Assembly (NCBI RefSeq): GCF_024166365.1
Contig: NC_064841.1
Span: 30,868,001 to 30,932,000 of the forward strand
Reading direction: 5' to 3'
DNA length: 64,000 bases
DNA from: Elephas maximus indicus
Lineage: Eukaryota > Chordata > Mammalia > Proboscidea > Elephantidae
The notes below the pieces were generated by a model. That model did not search any database, was not told where the DNA came from, and was given only the letters and a program-made list of their open reading frames with translations. Of this stretch, positions 53,425 to 64,000 are shown piece by piece (the stretch's first letter is position 1; each line of letters begins with the position of its first letter). The position numbers and the translations under genes were made by a program.

Positions 53425-53889
53425 CATACCCTTATATATTCTCTTTTGCTTTGACTTCTAGAAAACTCAGATTCACGTTAGACCTCCACTCTGGGTTCCT
53501 GGGGTATAAGCACTCCGTGAACCCACTCAAGATTCCTTGAAACTGGCTCGGCAACACCCCCATCCCATCAGTGAGTCTTGAGGGAGCATTCTCAAACTGC
53601 AGCCTACCTTCACCAGGAAATCACCAGGGGTAGTGATGGAAATGAATTGTACTTGTGATCAGTGTCTTTCTGACCATCTGAGTTGATATGCATTTTGATA
53701 CTGCAGGCTGTAGTTCTGTGTAAATGCTGTCTTGTTTTGTTTCTGTTTTTTACTTTTTACTAAGGCAAACAGGGAGAACGGTGCTGTAGGGTGCTGTTTG
53801 TCTGGTGAAAGCAGCTCTTTTCTGTTTATTCTGTTCTAATTGTTTATTAGTCACTCTCTAAAACACAAAGTCTGATTCTGCAATTGTTG
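53425..53889. other. Spacer, nothing recognised
   Basis: Unique-looking DNA without gene features. Confidence 0.35.
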
Positions 53890-54400
53890 ATTCCTTAGAG
53901 AGTGTCCCCCCTCTTCTCCTGGAGGAGCAATTAATTAATCTTCAATATTGGAAGGGTGGTCTGCTTCGGCCACTTGGGACTGGAACATTCCCTGATAACA
54001 GAAGCTAGAAACTACGGCTCTCTCCCAGTTTCTTCTTCTTCCTTAACAGGGAAACTCCCTCTTCCAGGCCTACTGAGTTCTTCATTCTGCTTATGCGTGC
54101 ATGTCATATGCCACCTGGCCAACCCAACTACTATATCCGTTGGAGGCGGGGGCGAGGAGGGTGGGAAGAATCTTTCCATCGAGACAACAGAGAAGTGTGT
54201 GGAGACCACCAGGCTTGAGCCAGTCAGCTGTGGGTAGTAACCCACTGGCCATGGCGGGCTGGTACCCACTATTGAAGCTGACATCATCTGTCTCTTCTCT
54301 ATTTGAGCAAAGCATTGTTCCATCTGATGCTTGTGTGTGATTTGTGCATTTTTTGGACCCTGGACCTTGGCTCGACACTCAATCCCTCCTTACCTTTCTC
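53890..54400 (+). repeat. Possible LTR or other repeat, unclassified
   Basis: A more GC-rich block with LTR-like flavour (TTGGACCCTGGACCTTGGCTC-type end, GGACTGGAACATTCCCTG). No TSD found and no family named. Confidence 0.25.
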
Positions 54401-54430
54401 TATCTTCTTAATGCAAAATACTTTAAGGTA

Positions 54431-54597
54431 GGGGGGGAGCCCTAGTGGCGCTATGTTTAAGTGTTTGGCTGCTAACCAAAAAGTAAGCAGTTTGAATTCA
54501 ACAGCTGCTCCTTGGAAACCCTATGGGGCAGCTCTACTCCGTCGTATAGGGTCGCTATGAGTCAGAATCAGCTCAACACAAACATTTATTTATTTAT
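54431..54597 (+). repeat. AfroSINE, exact TSD
   Basis: TTTAAGGTA at 54422-54430 and 54598-54606; tail ends in (TTTA)n. Confidence 0.9.
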
Positions 54598-54999
54598 TTT
54601 AAGGTAAAGATCGGCAAGGGCAAATGCTGAATTTTACCTGGACTCACACTTGCTTTAGGATTATTCCGAGGGGCCTCAAAGTTGTTGGGAGCAGATGGGG
54701 TAAATGATCACACAACTATTTGTTTTCTATCATCATCACGTTCACCTTGAAGAAATGACATTTCAAGTGATGCTTAAAGTCTGCAGGCTACACAAAGACT
54801 CCAGAGACTCTGGCTTTGCCCGGAACACAGTTTCATGGCAGTGGAGCACTGGCCTGAATTGCAGAGTGAGACAGCATAAGGTAGGGAGGGCTGTGATGTT
54901 TTGTTTTTCACCTTTTAAATGTGTTCATAAGCAGCCTGGTTTCACTTTGAGAATCTTCTCCATTTCCACCCACGAGAAGTCTCTGGCTGGCTCCAGGGC

Positions 55000-55570
55000 C
55001 CTCTGCACATCACTTAGACCTCCTTCTTGGTGAATGCCAGCCTCCAAACAGGCCTTTCCTGCCCTCTCCTTCTCCCTCCCCATCCAACTACCAAATCCTG
55101 CCCATGTTACCCTGTATATCACTTCCTTCTGTCCCTTCCTCCTCATTTTCCCAACCCAGCCTTAGCCGAGGCCCTATTGTCTCTCCTGGTCTATTGCAGT
55201 TGCTTCAGACTCAGTCTCCACCAAATCTGTCATTGTCCATCCTCCATCCGAGCCCTCCAGATCTGAGGGCACCCTACCCCATAGCAGCCTTGCTCCCTGG
55301 AGGATGCACAGGGCTTAACACGGATCGGGGCCTGCCATCTCCCCACTATCCATCTGCACTGCTCTGAGCAACCCAAGTACCTGTGCGTCTCTCGCATGCA
55401 CCAAGTAGTTTTCCACCTCCTGGCGGGTTCACTCAAACCAGCCTGTTTGTCACCTCCTTCAGGAAGCCCTCCCTGATGTCTTGCCCCTCCCCCACAAGTC
55501 TGCTCTACGTGCCCCTTTATACGTCTAAGACTTCACGCCCTTATCACGTACGACGGTTTCTGCCCTTGGG
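55000..55570 (+). repeat. L2 LINE, 3' region
   Basis: GTCACCTCCTTCAGGAAGCC, CTCCCTGATGTCTTGCCCC and TCACGCCCTTATCA match L2; it abuts the CpG island. Confidence 0.65.
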
Positions 55571-55935
55571 CACTAGAGGCCTGTGCACACTTTGTAGGAG
55601 AGGGGGCGGTGTCATAATCGTCTTTGTAGCCCCGCCCCCTAGCCCAGAAGCCGCGTCCTCCAAATCTCGGAAACTCTTCTTCCTAAAAAGGAGCCGGGGA
55701 ATCTCCTCTCAGTGTGCCTTTAACCCAGGGTAGGGTGACCTGGACTGAGACCGGGCGACTGAGAAGCCTCTACACAATCGGCAGTCACTGGCCGTCCAGG
55801 CAGGCCTCAGGGCCCAGGCAGAGGCCAGCACGGGCCGCGGAAGCCTCCCGGATCCCTCCCGCAGGGTCTGCGCGGCCGCATCGCGGCCCAGGGTCCAGGG
55901 AGCGCGCCCGTAGGCAGGGGCGGGGCGCGCCCGGG

Positions 55936-55949
55936 GTCACCGTGGCAAC
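55936..55949 (+). promoter_or_regulatory. RFX X-box-like motif (GTCACC-GT-GGCAAC)
   Basis: Two half-sites, GTCACC and GGCAAC, separated by GT, match the RFX X-box consensus (GTYRCC, 1-3 nt, RGNAAC). The motif ends 38 bp before the LRRC34 ATG. RFX factors drive ciliary and testis genes, so this suggests how LRRC34 is regulated. Binding is inferred. Confidence 0.6.
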
Positions 55950-55986
55950 GCCGGCGCCGCCGCTAGGGCCACCCGGATAGAGCAGC

Positions 55987-56143
55987 ATGTGGCGTCCCCA
56001 GAAGGAGGCCAAGCCGGGCTCGGCCCCCAGCTCCTACCCCGGCCCCGCCTCGGCCCCTGCTCCTGTCCCAGCCCCCGCCCGGGTCCAGTTCCCCACTCCT
56101 GCCTCCACTCCTGCACCCTCTCTGGGCCCAGTCAGTGAGGACG
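55987..56143 (+). CDS. LRRC34: LRRC34 first coding exon
   Basis: The start codon has A at -3 and is preceded two codons upstream, in frame, by TAG (55978-55980), which fixes the start. It encodes 52 codons plus one base, rich in Pro, Ala and Ser (SAPAPVPAPA). The donor is GACG|GTAAGAAG. It lies inside the CpG island. The low-complexity leader is not expected to be well conserved. Confidence 0.72.
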
Positions 56144-59100
56144 GTAAGAAGTAGGGGCCGTTCGGTACCCGTCTGGACCGGCCGAAACGCGCGAGGAGCA
56201 GCGGGATCGGAGCTGAGAGATCGCACCCGCCCTTCAGGCTGCAGGCCCGAGGCGACAGGGCGGACGGGTGCTCCTGGGAACCCCGGCTGTGGCCGGAACT
56301 TTGGGGACATCCCCAAAGGCGGGCGGGAGGGAAGCCCCAGGACCCCAAGGTGGATGCGCCCTTGGCCCTATAGGTTGCCTTGGAGGAATGTGCGCCTGTC
56401 GCTTTGATTTTATGTTGTTGTTAGGTTCCGACTCATAGCGACCCTTGTACAACAAAACTAAACACTGCTGGGCCCTGCGCCATCCTGAAAATCCTTACTA
56501 TGTTTGAGCCCATGGTTGCAGCCACAGTGTCAATCCATCTTATTGAGGGTCTTCTTTTTAGCTGATGCTCTATGTATCTTGATGTTCTTCTCCAGGGACT
56601 GGTCCCTCCTGATAACATGTGCAAAGTATGTGAGACAAAGTCCTGCCATCCTTGCTTCTAAGGAGCACTCTAGCTGTACTTCTTCCAAGAGAGATTTGCT
56701 CCTTCTTCTGGAAGTCTGATATATTCAGTGTTCTTCGCCAACACTGTAACTCAAATACATCAATTCTTCTGTCTTCCTTATTCATTGTCCAGCTTTTGCA
56801 TGCATATGAGGCAATTGAAAATATCATGGCTTGAGTCAGGCGCACCTTAGTCTTCAAAGTGACATCTTTCTTTTTAGCACTTTAAAGAGGTCTTTTGCAG
56901 CAAATTTGTCCAATGTAATACATCATTTGACTTCTTGACTGCTGCTTCCTTGGGTGTTGATTGTGGATCCAAGTAAAATGAAACCCTTGATAACTTCAGT
57001 ATTTTCTCCATTTATCCTGCCGTTGCATATTGGTCCAGCTGTGAAGGACCAGTCTGGTTTCTTGTTTTATGTTGAAGTGTAAATCCATACTGAAGGCATC
57101 AGTAAGTGCACCAAGTCCTCTTTGCTTTCAGCAAGCAAGGTTGCATCATCTGCACATCACAGGTTGTTAATGAGTCTTCCTCCAATTCTGATGCTGCGTT
57201 CTTCTTCATATAGTCTGGCTTCTTGGACTATTTGCCCAGCATACAGATTGAATAAGTATGGAGAAAGAATACAACCCTGACACACACCTTTCCTGATTTT
57301 AAACCACAGAGTATCTCTTTGTTCTGTCGAAACAACTGCCTCTTTATGTACAGGTTCTTTATGAGCACAATTAAGGGTTTTGCAATTCCCATTCTTTGCA
57401 ATGTTATTCATAATTTGTTATGATCCACACAGTGAAATGGCTTTGCATAGTCAATAAAACACAGGTAAACATCTTTCTGGTATCCTCTGTTTCAGCCAAG
57501 ATCCATCTGACATCAGCAATGATATCCCTCCTTCCACATCCTCTTCTGAATCCAGCTTGAATTTCTGGCAGTTCCCTATCGATGTATAGCACCCACTTTA
57601 GAATTATCTTCAGCAAAATTTTACTTGCATGTGATATTGTTTGATAATTTCCACATTCTGCTGATCATCTTTCTTTGGAATGGGCATAAATATGGACTGC
57701 TACCAGTCGGTTGGCCAGGTAGCTGTCTTCCAGCACCTCCAGCCCTGCATCCGTTTGTTGAAACATCTCAGTTGACATTTCATCAATTCTTGGAGTCTTG
57801 TTTTTTGCCAGTGCCCTCACTGAAACTTAGACTTCTTCCTTCAGTACCATCAGTTCTTGATCACATGCTACCTCTTGACATGGTTGAACGCCAACCAATT
57901 CTTTTTGGTACAGTGACTCTGTGTAGTCCTTCCATCTTTTGATACTTCCTCCATCGTTCAGTATTTTTCCCATAGAATCATTCAGTACTGCAACTCAAAA
58001 CTTGAATTTTTTCTTCAGCTCTTTGAGCTTGAGAAATGCCGAACGTGTTCTTCCCTTTTGGTTTTCTAACTCCAGGTCTTTGCACATTTTATCATAATAT
58101 TTGCTTTGTCTTCTCGAGCTGCCCTTTGAAATCTTCGGTTCAGCCCTTTTAGTTCATCATTTCTTCCAGTTGCTTTAGCTACTCTACATTCAAGAGCAAA
58201 TTTCAGAGTCTCTTCTGACATTTTGGTCTTTTCTTCTTTCCTGTCTTTTTAATGACCTTTTGCTTTCTTCATGTATGATGTCCTTGCACAACTCGTCTTT
58301 GGTCATCAGTGTTCAGTGTGTCAAATCTGTCCTTGAGATGGTCTCTAAATTCAAGTGGGATATACTCAAGGTCGTACTTTGGCTCTCATGAACTTGTTTT
58401 CTCTTCAGCTTCAACATGAACTTGCATATGAGCAATTGATGATCTGTTTCATAACTGGCCCCTGGCCTTGTTCTGACTGATGATATTGAGCTGCTCCATC
58501 GTTTCTTTCCATAGATGTACTTGATTTGATTCCTGTTTATTCCACCTGGTAGTTCACGTTTACAGCTGCCGTTTATGTTGTAGAAAAAATGTATTTGCAA
58601 AGAAGTCCTTGGTCTTGCAAAATCTATCATGCAATCTCCAGCATCGTTTCTATTACCAAGTCCATATTTTCCAGCTACCAATCCTTCTTTGTTTCCAACT
58701 CTTGCATTCCAATCACCAATAATTATTAATGCATCTTGATTGCATGTTTAGACAATTTCAGACTGCAAAAGTTGGTAAAAATCTTCAATTTCTTCATCTT
58801 TTTAGCCTTGGTGGTTGGTGGGTAAATTTGAATAATAGTCATATTAATTGGTCTTTCTTGTAGGCATATGGATATTATCGGATCACTGACATCATTGTAC
58901 TTCACAGTACATTTTGAAATGTTCCTTTTCACAATGAACACGATGCCATTCGTCTTCAATTTATCATTCCTGACATTGTAGGCTGTATGATTGTCTGTTT
59001 CAAAAAGGCCAATACCAGTCTGCTTCAGCTCACTAATGCCTAGGATATTGATCTTAATGTGTTCCTTTTCATTTTTGATGACTTCCAATTTTCCTAGATT

Positions 59101-62100
59101 CACGCTTTGTACATCCCACATTCTGATTATTAATGACTGTTTGCAGCTGTTTCTTCTCTTTTTGAGTTGTGCTATATCAACGAATGAAGGTCCAGAAAGC
59201 TTGCCTCCATCCACGTCTTTAAGGTCGACTCTACTTTGAGGCGGCAGCTCTTCCCTGGTCATATTTTGAATGCCTTCCAACCTGAGGGGCTCATCTTCCA
59301 GCACACTACTATTTGTAAGGCTTTCACTGGCCAATTTTTTCAGAAGTAGATGGCCAAGTCCTTCTTCCTAGTCTGTCTTAGTCTGGAGGCTCCACTGAAA
59401 CCTGTCAACCATGGGTGACCCTACTGGTGTTTGAAATACCGGTGGCATAGCTTCCAGTATTACTGCAACATGCAAGCCACCACAGTATGACAAACCAACA
59501 GACGAGTGGTGGCTTTTATAGTCTTGGGGAAAACGGAACCTGGAAGCTCTCTTCCTCAGTCCTTTTTATGTAGAAGCTCCAGAGGGCAAGCCCCATGTGT
59601 GCAAGAGGGTCTTGAGAAAGTTCCAACATTGTACCACTGTTTTAAATATTTCTGTGCCCATGAATTATATCTAGCAAGTTAAATGTAGCCTGCTTCCCTC
59701 CTTCATTTCCATATTTCATGACTCTTTTAAAGTGTGCTTGCGGATAAAGAGCTGAGGCAGGAGCCTCTTTTAATCTTCACTACACCCAGGAGATGGGCAT
59801 AGTTATGCTTTCCCTTTAGCAGAAGAGGAAATTTAAGCTAGGAGAATTTAAATATCTCGCTCAAATTCACAACAGCATATTCTTGTTAGGCACCCAAGTC
59901 CGAGTCCTCTTGGATTTCCCAATACTTGGCTCCTTGGTAGAGTAGAGCATAGGTAACGGCCTCCCATACGAGCTCTTGCTGCCAGGTGAAAGAAGGGATT
60001 TAGAATCCAAAGCTTAGGCAGGGGTGAAACACAAAATTTGTGTTAGATTCTTGACATTTTTCTGCGTAACTGGTAATTCCCTAGTTTTTGCTTTACAGTG
60101 TACAGTTTGAAGACTGGTTTTATTATTTTTCTCCTAATATGAATATTGTATAGGAAATAAATGACTGCTGCCATAAAATCCTGCATACAGTACTCAGGTG
60201 AATTTTAAATAAAAGGAAGACTAGCCAGAAAAAAAATAGCAGAAACTTTTTATACTTTAAATCTATGGCTAGTTAATTGAATATGAATAGTCTTCTTATA
60301 ACTTTCTGTGGCTGTATTTAGCTTGTAACCTAAGATTCCTTCATGCCTTCACAAAAACGTGAGTTAGTTGTAAGCCCGACACGAAAGGGAGCCCTGGTAG
60401 CAGTGTGGCTAAGCACTCGGCTAGCAGTTTGACCCCACTAGCTGCTCTGCAGGAGAAAGAGGTAGCAGTCTGCTTCTGTAAAGATTACAGCCCCGGAAAC
60501 CCTGTGAGCAGTCCTGCTCTGCTCTGTAGGGTCACTTTGAGTCGGAGTCGACTCAACTGCAACGAGTTTGAACCTGACACATTCCTGCCTGTCCTGGGTG
60601 TGGTGGGGCCAGCTGAGGGTAGACACTGACCTTTAGGTTCTCGCCAAAACCAAACCCATTCCTGTCGGGGGCTTCTGACTCCTGCAGTCTCCCCCTTTTT
60701 AATACCCAGGAAGGTAGTAGGCAAAAGCGGGGAGAGAAATCTAGTGGCAGCTCAGCTTCACCTTCTGTCTGAGATCTACTTGCTTTGTTTCTCGGTGACA
60801 CTAAAGCAATTTTGGATTCCAAGGGAGCCGTGGTCACGTGTGTCTGGGGATGCGACATTCTCACTTCCAGCCCGAGCTCGAGAATCTCGAGAGTCTTCGT
60901 GCACGTGAGCGTTTTAAATGTCCTGAGAAGCGTTGTAGATAGGACTGTTTAACTTTGTTTAAAACAGCACTTTGACAGTAAAATCCATTCTGTGTGGAAC
61001 ATCTTTGATCATCTTGTAGAACATTAGTACCATACAGAACACAGTTTGGAAATATTGTGCTAAAGTGTTATTTAAATACATGAAGATTTGCTAAAATAGT
61101 TGAAGGGTTTGATTATGCACATCTACATGACAGGAATTACGCTGACATTAAAAAACGTTAAGAGAATACCTAAGGATATGGGAAAACTGCTCACAATATA
61201 AACTGAAAAAAGTAGGATATAAAAGTATACTGAAAGATTCCATTTTGTTTTAAAATATTTATATATACATATAAAAGAAAAATGATGTGGAAGGAAATAC
61301 TCTTAAACCTCAATACTGGTTGTAATTTGGCAGTGGGATTGCTGATGAACATGGATTTTCTTTTTGATATGAAAATTTCCAGATTGTCTGGAGTGTGTTG
61401 AATTTATTTTTAAAAGGTTGTTAAAAGAACTGTAAGAAAAGCGTCTAAATGTAATGTTCCTTATCTTAAATCTTGTGCTGTAAATTTGCTTAGCAAACTC
61501 TTTAGTTCATAGATAGTGCAGAAATCCAGTCAGCAAAGGACACTTCCAGCATATCAAGACCCAAGAGGTCCTTAGGTGGCACAAAAGGTTTACGCTCGAC
61601 TACTAACCTAAAGGTTGGTGGTTTGAACCCACCCAGCGGTGCTGTGGAAGAAAGCCTTAGTGATCTGCAGGCCATCAGATCCGCAGTCTGCTGGCTCCTA
61701 AAGAAACCAGCCTGGTTGAACAGTAAGTTTTCTGAGCACAGATTTCTGAAGGGACATCCAGAAAGGGAAAACAAAGACAGTGGCACGTGCTTGTAAGAAA
61801 TAACAGCATGGCTCCCACTCCAGACCTGAGCCTTGCAATAGACACTTGTAAATACTGAAAACAATAAAACTGTTATTACAGAAAGCTGCAGGTAGAACAG
61901 AGGAAGGGGTCTCAACTCCTGCTTTGTTTCTGTCTTCTTTATTACGGACTGACAGGAAAGAACCACCTTTAGAAAGAGGACACGGAAGAACAGGGTAGGT
62001 GAAGAGATTCTATGAGCCAAGACTCAGCTTGGTATGAAGAACGCACAGAGCTATATCCAAGAAGCATAGGGGACCTGGTGATTTTTCAGATTCCTTTTGA

Positions 62101-62932
62101 GTTTAGATCCTCTGATAACAGTTGTGCTTATCTGCAATCATTATTTAAAAAAAATTAACCTTGAGTCACTGCAACCCAGTGTAGCAGAGTGAAAAGAGGA
62201 TTTGGAATGTGATTCTCTACTCTGCCCTTATTAGTTGTGTGATTTTGGACAAATGATCTAACTTCTTTGAAGGCATTTCCCTCAGCTGCCAATCCTGGTA
62301 CATAATGGAGGTTAGTTTTCCCTTTATGTCCCTTGCAAGTTAGTGTGCTTATTCAAGCCTGTCTCCCTACCCTCAGACACGTGGTGAGGTCTGATTTAAT
62401 GGTCCAGGTTCTATGACCCTAGTTCTCCAAAGAGTATTTTTTATCCCTCTTCCTCACTTCAGAAACCCTGGTGGCGTAGTGGTTAAGTGCTGTGGCTGCT
62501 AACCAAAAGGTCGGCAGTTCGAATCTACCTGGTGCTCCTTGGAAACTCTATAGGGCAGCTCTACTCTGGCCTACAGGGTCACTATGAGTCGGAACCGACA
62601 CAATGGCAACGAGTTTGGTTTTTGGTTTTTCCTCACTTCTTTCTGTCTTCTCTGTCCTTCATTTCTCTCACCTCCTATCCCTACCCCCCAGTCTATACAC
62701 ACACTCACACACATGCATATCTTTGATTGAAAAAACTCTAATTTTTTTTAGAGGGAAACCTTCTGGAATAATTTATATGTGATGAATGGTAACGTATTTC
62801 TTTTTCAAAAGCCTCAGCACCTGTTGCCAGCCTCCGGGAACATTATTATAATCTGTGTATGGAAAAGTCTCAGAGAATTAATCCTTTTTTGTTGCATATA
62901 CTTCAGGAAGTGGATGAAGAAAGTAAAAAGGG
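55987..62932 (+). CDS. LRRC34: LRRC34 (leucine-rich repeat containing 34), first two coding exons; gene runs off the right edge
   Basis: Exons are 55987-56143 and 62812-62932. Exon 1 starts MWRPQKEAKPGSAPSS and is a proline/alanine-rich leader. It ends with one G before GTAAGAAG, and that G joins CC of exon 2 as alanine, so the phases agree. Exon 2 encodes SLREHYYNLCMEKSQ and HILQEVDEESKKG; the VDEE-KKG wording matches the N-terminal region of mammalian LRRC34 as I recall it. Position next to LRRIQ4, facing away from it, fits human 3q26.2. Known: a testis and stem-cell-associated nucleolar/ciliary LRR protein; the LRR exons lie beyond 64000. The first intron (about 6.7 kb) contains a nearly full-length RTE and several SINEs. 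The exon 1 assignment rests on promoter context and phase; exon 2 on protein similarity. Confidence 0.8.
56408..59520 (-). mobile_element. Near full-length RTE (BovB-like) LINE, decayed, in LRRC34 intron 1
   Basis: 3' end at the left (ATGTTGTTGTTAGGTTCCGA on +). On -, from right: 5' region, endonuclease frame (58726-59334), linker (58313-58681 and later frames), RT fragments (57404-57616 with [12 protein letters not shown]; 57157-57411 with CQGCILSPYLFN), 3' part (56570-56857). The YADD site has changed to CADD and there are many shifts, so it is inactive. It retains the N-terminal endonuclease that the copy at 26454 lacks. TSD not resolved. Confidence 0.88.
58726..59334 (-). pseudogene. RTE endonuclease domain
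   Basis: Open for 202 residues. It shows an AP-endonuclease layout: RMWDVQSVNLGKLE (Asn-type motif decayed), INILGISELKQTG (catalytic Glu), then TNGIVFIVKRN and IIQIYPPTTKAK. The downstream GDFNAK- and DH-type motifs are past the break. Transposon-encoded. Confidence 0.78.
59521..60374. other. LRRC34 intron 1, mostly unique
   Basis: Contains a MIR-like patch at 59765-59910 (CCCAGGAGATGGGCATAG, GCAGAAGAGGAAATTTAAGC); nothing else recognised. Confidence 0.45.
60383..60572 (+). repeat. AfroSINE, longer subtype
   Basis: CCCGACAC (60375-60382) and CCTGACAC (60573-60580) flank it. Contains CAGTCTGCTTCTGTAAAG. Confidence 0.9.
60573..61565. other. LRRC34 intron 1, unique DNA
   Basis: No repeat or exon recognised on either strand. 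Confidence 0.4.
61566..61672 (+). repeat. AfroSINE 5' half
   Basis: AGGTCCTTAGGTGGCACAAA to AAAGCCTTAGTGATCTGC, then it stops; longer subtype head only. Confidence 0.75.
61673..62164. other. LRRC34 intron 1, unique DNA
   Basis: The - frame over 61502-62020 crosses the SINE and shows no conserved protein features. Confidence 0.35.
62165..62320 (+). repeat. MIR SINE
   Basis: AGTGAAAAGAGGATTTGGAA, TTAGTTGTGTGATTTTGGAC and TCTAACTTCTTTGAAGGC are MIR core wording. Confidence 0.7.
62461..62629 (+). repeat. AfroSINE, exact TSD
   Basis: TCCTCACTTC at 62451-62460 and 62630-62639; about 180 bp before LRRC34 exon 2. Confidence 0.94.
62812..62932 (+). CDS. LRRC34: LRRC34 second coding exon
   Basis: The acceptor is TTTCTTTTTCAAAAG at 62811. 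Two donors are possible: GAAA|GTAAAA after 62922, or GG|GTAAGAAA after 62932. The second is stronger and gives VDEESKKG, which agrees with the family, so it is chosen. The first would be out of agreement with the conserved KKG. Exon length is 121 nt. Confidence 0.82.
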
Positions 62933-63031
62933 GTAAGAAAGACAAGTACTTCATTATATCAGCAGCATTCACTGATAGTTATCTGTGTGAAAATTCTGAA
63001 ACCTGAGTGATATTAGAGCCATTTAAAAATG

Positions 63032-64000
63032 CTTGGTAACACAGATGAATCTGAAGGGCATTATGCGAGTGAAATAAGTCAATCACAAAAGGACAAATAC
63101 TGTATGAGACCACGATTACAAAACTCGTGAAAAGGTTTCCACACAGAAAGAAACAATCCTTGATGGTTACCCAAGGGAGGGATGGTGAGGAAAAAACACT
63201 AAATAGACAAAAGGTAAGTGCTCACTTTGGTGAAGGGTAAGATAGTACACAACACTGGGGAAGCCAGCACAACTTGACCAAGGCAAGATCATAGAAGCTT
63301 CATAGATACATCCAAACTCCCTGAGGGACTGAATTACTAGGCCAAGGGGGGCCATGGTCTCAGGGGACAGCTTGCTCAACTGGCATAAGGTAGTTGATAA
63401 AGAAAATGTTCTACATCCTACTTTGGTTAGTAGCGTCTGGGGTCTAAAAAGCTTCCGAGCAGCCACATAAAATACTACACTGGTCCCACCCACTCTGGAG
63501 CAAAGGAGAATGAAGAAAACCAAAGACACAAGGGAAAGATTAGTCCAAAGAACTAATGGACCACAACTACCACAGCCTCCACCAGACTGAGTCCAGCACA
63601 ACTAGATGGTGTCTGGCTACCACCACTGAGTGCTCTGACAGGGATCACGATAGAAGGTCCCAGACAGAGCTTGAGAAAAATGTAGAACAAAATTCTAACC
63701 AAAAAAGACCAGACTTTCGGTGTGACAGAGACTGGAGAAACCCCAAGACTACGGATCTCCAGATACCCTTTTAACTCAGTACTGAAATCACTCCTGAGGT
63801 TCACCCTTCAGCCAAAGATTAGACAGGCCCATAAAACAAAATGTGACTTAATGGGCACACCGGCCCAGGGGCAAGGACGAGAAGGAAGGAGGGGACAAGA
63901 AAGCTAGTAATGGAGAATGCAAGGTGGAGAAGGGGAGAGTGTTGACATTTTGTGGGGTTGGCAACCAGTGTTACAAAGCAATATGTGTATCAATTGTTTA
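63032..64000 (+). repeat. L1 3' end, running off the right edge
   Basis: GGGCATTATGCGAGTGAAAT, ACAAATACTGTATGAGACC and GTTACAAAGCAATATGTGTA follow the same 3' region as 44500-45577 (the older L1 3'UTR type). Begins about 100 bp after LRRC34 exon 2. Confidence 0.85.

Larger units (their letters stand above)
55590..56350 (+). promoter_or_regulatory. LRRC34: CpG-island promoter of LRRC34
   Basis: A clear GC-rich, CpG-dense block, unlike the AT-rich surroundings, spans the LRRC34 start codon. It contains GC boxes (GGGGCGGGGC at 55917-55926), several CGCGCC and GCGGCCGC-type runs and no TATA box near the start, as in broad mammalian promoters. An RTE insertion begins about 60 bp past its 3' edge. 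Confidence 0.8.

Noticed and set aside
55714-55980. An 88-codon frame just before LRRC34, in the same frame
   Set aside because: It ends at TAG two codons before the LRRC34 ATG, lies in GC-rich promoter DNA and shows no family features; kept only as evidence for the start.
62812-62922. Shorter LRRC34 exon 2 using the donor at 62923
   Set aside because: The donor GTAAAA is weaker than GTAAGA at 62933, and the longer exon keeps the conserved KKG residues.

Overview
This is mammalian nuclear DNA from an afrotherian, most likely an elephant or a close paenungulate. The evidence is more than thirty copies of the tRNA-derived AfroSINE family, together with an RTE (BovB-like) LINE whose 3' end matches the AfroSINE 3' tail. 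All protein calls are by eye and from memory of the mammalian families; no alignment was run.

Three single-copy host genes are present, all leucine-rich-repeat (LRR) genes, in the arrangement known from human 3q26.2 (LRRC31, LRRIQ4, LRRC34). (1) The last two coding exons of LRRC31 lie on + (1620-1787 and 8676-9007). (2) LRRIQ4 lies on - with all five coding exons between 33188 and 11194. The exons join in frame to 561 residues and end in an IQ calmodulin-binding motif and a lysine-rich tail. It is convergent with LRRC31, with about 2.2 kb between the stop codons. (3) LRRC34 begins on + in a CpG island near 55.6-56.35 kb. Exon 1 (55987-56143) and exon 2 (62812-62932) are in the window and the rest lies past the right edge. 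A good match to the RFX X-box sits 38 bp before its start codon, which suggests a ciliary or testis expression programme.

The rest is introns and spacers filled with nested transposons. 0-14 kb: LRRC31 3' end, L2 and old L1 fragments, LRRIQ4 terminal exons. 14.5-22.6 kb: a nearly full-length L1 on -, with an internal segment flipped and two LTRs and one SINE inside it. 22.7-33.2 kb: LRRIQ4 exons 3, 2 and 1, a truncated RTE with a 330-residue open reverse-transcriptase frame, and a palindromic repeat. 33.9-48.6 kb: a stack of + strand L1s, containing a younger internally deleted L1 (37213-42523) with tandem 5'UTR units and clear target-site duplications (TSDs), plus two solo LTRs and a 3' L1 fragment. 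48.6-55 kb: SINE-rich spacer. 55.6-64 kb: LRRC34 5' end, a nearly full-length decayed RTE in its first intron, and another L1 3' end.

No prokaryotic-type system, CRISPR array, rRNA or functional tRNA gene is visible, and I found no evidence of a wholly new system. The notable items are transposon biology (LINE-SINE tail sharing, reuse of one target site, internal L1 rearrangement, a four-member LTR family) and the candidate RFX-controlled LRRC34 promoter.
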